This document shows positions 5,308-5,857 of a DNA stretch of 5,857 nt, in pieces; the stretch's first letter is position 1; every line of letters begins with the position of its first letter. The DNA is from CAZWUZ01 sp964637655 [NCBI: uncultured bacterium] (lineage in GTDB: Bacteria > DAOPZR01). A program made the position numbers and the translations under genes. The stretch lies in assembly GCA_964637655.1 (NCBI GenBank), contig CAZWUZ010000058.1, positions 9,265-15,121 on the forward strand. Reading direction: 5' to 3'. The notes below the pieces were generated by a model. That model was given only the letters and a program-made list of their open reading frames with translations, did not search any database and was not told the DNA's origin.

Positions 5308-5857
5308 ACAGTTCCGGCACGATCAGGCCGTAATGCCCGTCATGCCGGCGATAGAGCAGGTTGAGTTTGTAGTTTTCGTTGAGGAAGAGCCAGAAGGGGC
5401 GTTCGAGCGTCTCCAGCTGCATGATCGCCTCGTCCACCGACATCGGCACCAGGTCGATCTTCTCCTCGAAGATCGACGCGTCGGGCTTCTCCTCGCCCGC
5501 GTCCGCCGCCGGGGCGGGTCTGCCCGCCGTCGCCGTTTCCACCGTCGCCGCCAGCACCTGCCGCGACGCCGTCTTGGCGTAGTCGCGCTTCACCCGCGGC
5601 GAATGCGAGGCGAGCCGGTCCTTGTAGCGCCGCACCTGCTGCTCGAGCTTTTCCAGCACCGGGTCGATGCTGCTGTAGAGGTCGCCGGTGATCGCGCTGG
5701 CCGAAAAAGTGAAGCCGTCGGCTGCATGCAGCGTCACTTCGAGGCAGTGGCGTTCGCGTTCGATGCTGGCCACCGCCGTCGCGGTCGTGAAGTCGATTTT
5801 GTAGCGGGTGAGTTTGTCGAGTTTGTGCTGCAGTTCGTTGCGGAAGGCATCACTGAT
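5306..5857 (-). CDS. hpf: Long-form ribosome hibernation promoting factor HPF, 5' end outside window
   Basis: HPF binds the small ribosomal subunit at the mRNA and tRNA sites in slow growth; the long form also joins two 70S ribosomes into inactive 100S dimers through its C-terminal domain. The frame is open to the window edge and shows 183 residues; about 15 are probably missing at the N-terminus, since the visible part begins ISDAFRNELQHKLDKL, which matches the first helix of the family. The S30AE domain runs to about residue 85 with GDLYSSIDPVLEKLEQQV. An Ala/Pro-rich linker follows (about 98-127), then the dimerisation domain (about 128-183) with PMSVDEAIMQLE, FWLFLNE and YRRHDGHYGLIVPEL. 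A GTG at 5773 exists but would remove the first helix, so it is not the start. In many relatives rpoN lies just upstream. Confidence 0.95.
   Translation of the reverse strand: MSDAFRNELQHKLDKLTRYKIDFTTATAVASIERERHCLEVTLHAADGFTFSASAITGDLYSSIDPVLEKLEQQVRRYKDRLASHSPRVKRDYAKTASRQVLAATVETATAGRPAPAADAGEEKPDASIFEEKIDLVPMSVDEAIMQLETLERPFWLFLNENYKLNLLYRRHDGHYGLIVPEL

Overview
The window is a GC-rich stretch of bacterial chromosome in which all eight recognisable genes lie on the minus strand. They form one tightly packed operon, read from position 5857 down to 1. In transcription order they are: hpf (long-form ribosome hibernation factor, 5' end outside the window), ptsN (nitrogen-type PTS EIIA), hprK (HPr kinase/phosphorylase), rapZ, a yvcK-family gene, then mannose-family PTS EIIA, EIIB and EIIC (EIIC runs off the left edge). 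Seven of the eight are assigned from clear family motifs and length. EIIC is read from the edge inward and is incomplete.

The hpf-ptsN-hprK-rapZ-EIIA(Man) order resembles that of Gram-negative bacteria with a regulatory PTS plus HprK, such as Deltaproteobacteria-type lineages and possibly the PVC group. The rapZ-yvcK pair is better known from Gram-positive bacteria. I cannot name the organism. The GC content, strong AGGAGG-type ribosome sites and many cysteines in EIIA would suit an anaerobic environmental lineage, but that is only an inference.

Layout: 5857-5306 hpf; 5290-4829 ptsN; 4818-3865 hprK; 3868-2996 rapZ; 2985-1741 yvcK; 1728-1336 EIIA; 1339-827 EIIB; 593-1 EIIC. Every junction is 15 nt or less, or a 4-nt stop/start overlap, except EIIB-EIIC. 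That gap is 233 nt and holds a 9-bp tandem repeat, a perfect 38-bp duplicate of the 5' end of EIIC, and an 11-bp-stem hairpin.

Functionally the operon joins phosphate-relay control (PtsN, HprK), two proteins linked to amino-sugar sensing in model bacteria (RapZ with glucosamine-6-phosphate, YvcK with UDP-GlcNAc), stationary-phase ribosome control (HPF), and a mannose-family permease whose relatives often carry hexoses or amino sugars. The most unusual points are the EIIB-EIIC junction, a RapZ whose Walker A motif ends in Gly instead of Ser/Thr, a cysteine-rich EIIA, and a YvcK with an N-terminal membrane hairpin. I see no wholly new system; the operon is a variant of known regulatory PTS clusters.
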